Shown piece by piece: positions 39,825-41,742 of a DNA stretch of 41,742 nt. The stretch comes from Streptomyces sp. T39 (GTDB taxonomy: Bacteria > Actinomycetota > Actinomycetes > Streptomycetales > Streptomycetaceae), in contig NZ_RDBP01000012.1 in assembly GCF_008042045.1 (NCBI RefSeq), positions 1,996,553 through 2,038,294 of the forward strand. The letters run 5' to 3'. Every line of letters starts with the position of its first letter. The stretch's first letter is position 1. The notes under the pieces were generated by a model that saw nothing but the letters and a program-made list of their open reading frames with translations, did no database searches and was not told the DNA's origin. The position numbers and the translations under genes were made by a program.

Positions 39825-40337
39825 GTGGCTGAGACCACCGCCGAGACCCCGCTCGAAGAGGTTGACGTCGAGCAGTACACCACCGAGACCGAGGTTCCGG
39901 TCGAGGGTGAGTACACCTCCGAGTCCCTGGCTTCCCGCTTCGGCGACCCGCAGCCGGCCGCCGGCCTGGGCCGTCGCAAGAACGCCATCGCCCGTGTCCG
40001 GATCGTTCCGGGCTCCGGCAAGTGGAAGATCAACGGCCGCACCCTTGAGGACTACTTCCCCAACAAGGTGCACCAGCAGGAAGTCAACGAGCCCTTCAAG
40101 GTGCTCGAGCTCGACGACCGCTACGACGTTGTCGCCCGTATCTCGGGTGGCGGCGTCTCCGGCCAGGCCGGCGCCCTGCGCCTCGGTGTGGCCCGCGCCC
40201 TGAACGAGGCGGACGTGGACAACAACCGCGGCCCGCTGAAGAAGGCCGGCTTCCTCTCCCGCGACGACCGTGCGGTCGAGCGCAAGAAGGCCGGTCTCAA
40301 GAAGGCCCGTAAGGCCCCGCAGTACAGCAAGCGCTAA
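39825..40337 (+). CDS. rpsI: 30S ribosomal protein S9
   Basis: S9 has a C-terminal tail whose last residues contact P-site tRNA. The 170-residue product has an acidic N-terminal extension of about 45 residues ([19 protein letters not shown] and on) before the core [19 protein letters not shown], and ends KAPQYSKR with the invariant basic terminus. GTG 39825 follows GAGGAGAA. It is the last gene before a terminator. Confidence 0.97.
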   Translation: MAETTAETPLEEVDVEQYTTETEVPVEGEYTSESLASRFGDPQPAAGLGRRKNAIARVRIVPGSGKWKINGRTLEDYFPNKVHQQEVNEPFKVLELDDRYDVVARISGGGVSGQAGALRLGVARALNEADVDNNRGPLKKAGFLSRDDRAVERKKAGLKKARKAPQYSKR

Positions 40338-40387
40338 AGCGCACGCTGGCTGTACGAGCTGGTACGGCTTCTGTACGGCTTTTCGTT

Positions 40388-40418
40388 CGCCCCGGCGGCA
40401 CTCGTTGCTGCCGGGGCG
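40388..40418 (+). terminator. Terminator after rpsI
   Basis: A 13-bp stem with one wobble (40388-40400 with 40406-40418) and a CTCGT loop is followed by TTCGTTTAT. It separates rpsI from glmM, which starts 70 bases later. Confidence 0.8.
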
Positions 40419-40488
40419 TTCGTTTATCGACTCCCGACGACCTCGGGCGTGTAAGAGTTCGAGCAATCAGCTTCTCGGAGGAACAACA

Positions 40489-41742
40489 GTGGGACGACTC
40501 TTCGGAACGGACGGTGTCCGCGGTGTGGCCAACGCCGACCTCACGGCCGAGCTCGCGCTCGGACTGTCGGTCGCCGCGGCGCACGTGCTGGCCGAGGCGG
40601 GGACCTTCGCCGGCCATCGCCCGACCGCGGTGGTGGGCCGTGACCCCCGTGCATCCGGAGAGTTCCTGGAGGCCGCCGTGGTGGCCGGCCTGGCGAGCGC
40701 CGGAGTCGACGTGCTGCGCGTCGGTGTGCTGCCCACCCCCGCGGTGGCGTATCTCACCGGTGCGCTCGGCGCCGACCTCGGTGTGATGCTCTCCGCCAGC
40801 CACAACGCCATGCCGGACAACGGCATCAAGTTCTTCGCCCGCGGCGGGCACAAGCTCGCCGACGAGCTGGAGGACCGCATCGAGCAGGTCTACGAGCAGC
40901 ACCGCACCGGTGAGCCGTGGGACCGCCCGACCGGTGCGGGCGTCGGCCGCGTCAAGGAGTACGACGAGGGCTTCGACAAGTACGTCGCCCACCTGATCGC
41001 CGTCCTCCCCAACCGTCTCGACGGTCTGAGGATCGTGCTGGACGAGGCGCACGGCGCGGCGTCCCGCGTGTCGCCCGAGGCGTTCACCCGCGCCGGTGCC
41101 GAGGTCGTGACGATCGGCGCCGAGCCGGACGGCCTCAACATCAACGACGGCTGCGGCTCGACCCACCTCGGCCTGCTCAAGGCCGCCGTCGTCGAGCACG
41201 GGGCCGACCTCGGCATCGCGCACGACGGCGACGCGGACCGCTGCCTGGCCGTGGACGCGGCGGGCGAGGAGGTCGACGGCGACCAGATCCTCGCCGTGCT
41301 CGCCCTCGCGATGCGCGAGGCGGGCACCCTGCGCGGCGACACCGTCGTGGCCACCGTCATGTCGAACCTCGGCTTCAAGCTGGCGATGGAGCGCGAGGGC
41401 GTCGAGCTGGTGCAGACCGCGGTCGGCGACCGCTACGTGCTGGAGGCGATGAAGGAGAAGGGCTACGCGCTCGGCGGCGAGCAGTCCGGCCACGTCATCG
41501 TCCTCGACCACGCCACCACCGGTGACGGCACGCTGACCGGTCTGATGCTCGCGGCCCGGATCGCCGCCACGGGCCGTTCCCTCGCCGACCTGGCCGGTGT
41601 GATGGAGCGGCTGCCGCAGGTGCTCGTCAACGTGCGCGACGTCGACAAGTCCCGGGTGACGACCTCCGCGGAGCTGTCCCAGGCCGTGGCCGAGGCCGAG
41701 CGCGAGCTCGGCGCCACCGGCCGGGTGCTGCTGCGCCCCTCG
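40489..41742 (+). CDS. glmM: Phosphoglucosamine mutase, 3' end cut by the window
   Basis: GlmM converts glucosamine-6-phosphate to glucosamine-1-phosphate for peptidoglycan precursor synthesis. GTG 40489 follows CTCGGAGGA and opens [15 protein letters not shown], the family N-terminus. The phosphoserine loop [17 protein letters not shown], the metal loop DGDADR, and the sugar-binding loop GGEQSGH are all intact. The frame is open to the last base, giving 418 codons; about 30 C-terminal residues are expected beyond the window. Confidence 0.97.
   Translation, partial: MGRLFGTDGVRGVANADLTAELALGLSVAAAHVLAEAGTFAGHRPTAVVGRDPRASGEFLEAAVVAGLASAGVDVLRVGVLPTPAVAYLTGALGADLGVMLSASHNAMPDNGIKFFARGGHKLADELEDRIEQVYEQHRTGEPWDRPTGAGVGRVKEYDEGFDKYVAHLIAVLPNRLDGLRIVLDEAHGAASRVSPEAFTRAGAEVVTIGAEPDGLNINDGCGSTHLGLLKAAVVEHGADLGIAHDGDADRCLAVDAAGEEVDGDQILAVLALAMREAGTLRGDTVVATVMSNLGFKLAMEREGVELVQTAVGDRYVLEAMKEKGYALGGEQSGHVIVLDHATTGDGTLTGLMLAARIAATGRSLADLAGVMERLPQVLVNVRDVDKSRVTTSAELSQAVAEAERELGATGRVLLRPS

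Overview
The window is high-GC actinobacterial DNA, almost certainly Streptomyces. It carries the str cluster (rpsL-rpsG-fusA-tuf), the complete S10 and spc ribosomal protein clusters, and an alpha cluster without rpsD. truA follows, and the window ends in rplM-rpsI-glmM. GTG starts, TGATG/TAATG overlaps inside operons, a sortase-type LAxTG surface protein and GC-rich spacers all fit that genus.

Layout. 1-480: a 412-bp palindrome whose right arm carries the rpsL promoter. 481-4835: str genes, then a strong terminator. 4932-13948: a variable interval between the str and S10 clusters. It holds a frameshifted gene of unknown function bracketed by two near-identical terminators, a secreted chymotrypsin-fold protease, a PIG-L deacetylase lipoprotein, a two-gene RNA-repair cassette (MJ1316/EEP/2H protein plus RNA ligase/polynucleotide kinase) and a DUF1275 membrane protein. 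14136-24200: S10 promoter and long leader, then rpsJ to rplO, with a double hairpin at the S10/spc boundary. 24424-30715: secY, adk, map, infA, rpmJ, rpsM, rpsK, rpoA, rplQ. 30795-39075: truA, a three-copy tandem family of secreted proteins (one intact, two damaged) with matching ECF-type promoters on the first two copies, a membrane-anchored protein divergent from an ABC-F ATPase, and a membrane Ser/Thr kinase. 39096-41742: rplM promoter and leader, rplM, rpsI, terminator, and the 5' part of glmM.

How the genes work together. Most of the window encodes translation machinery plus functions co-transcribed with it: secretion (SecY), N-terminal methionine removal (Map), nucleotide balance (Adk), transcription (RpoA) and tRNA pseudouridylation (TruA). 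The most interesting accessory unit is the RNA-repair pair. One protein is predicted to recognise and process 2',3'-cyclic phosphate ends; the other is predicted to phosphorylate 5'-OH ends and ligate. That is a complete break-repair set in two tightly coupled genes.

Quality warning. Three perfect fold-back inverted repeats (1-412, 8459-9463, 9468-9639) look like assembly artefacts. Two lie back to back and remove the true end of the RNA-repair gene and the true start of the PIG-L gene. Single-base errors or real frameshifts are also suspected in the gene at 5007-6025 and in the signal peptide region near 31800.
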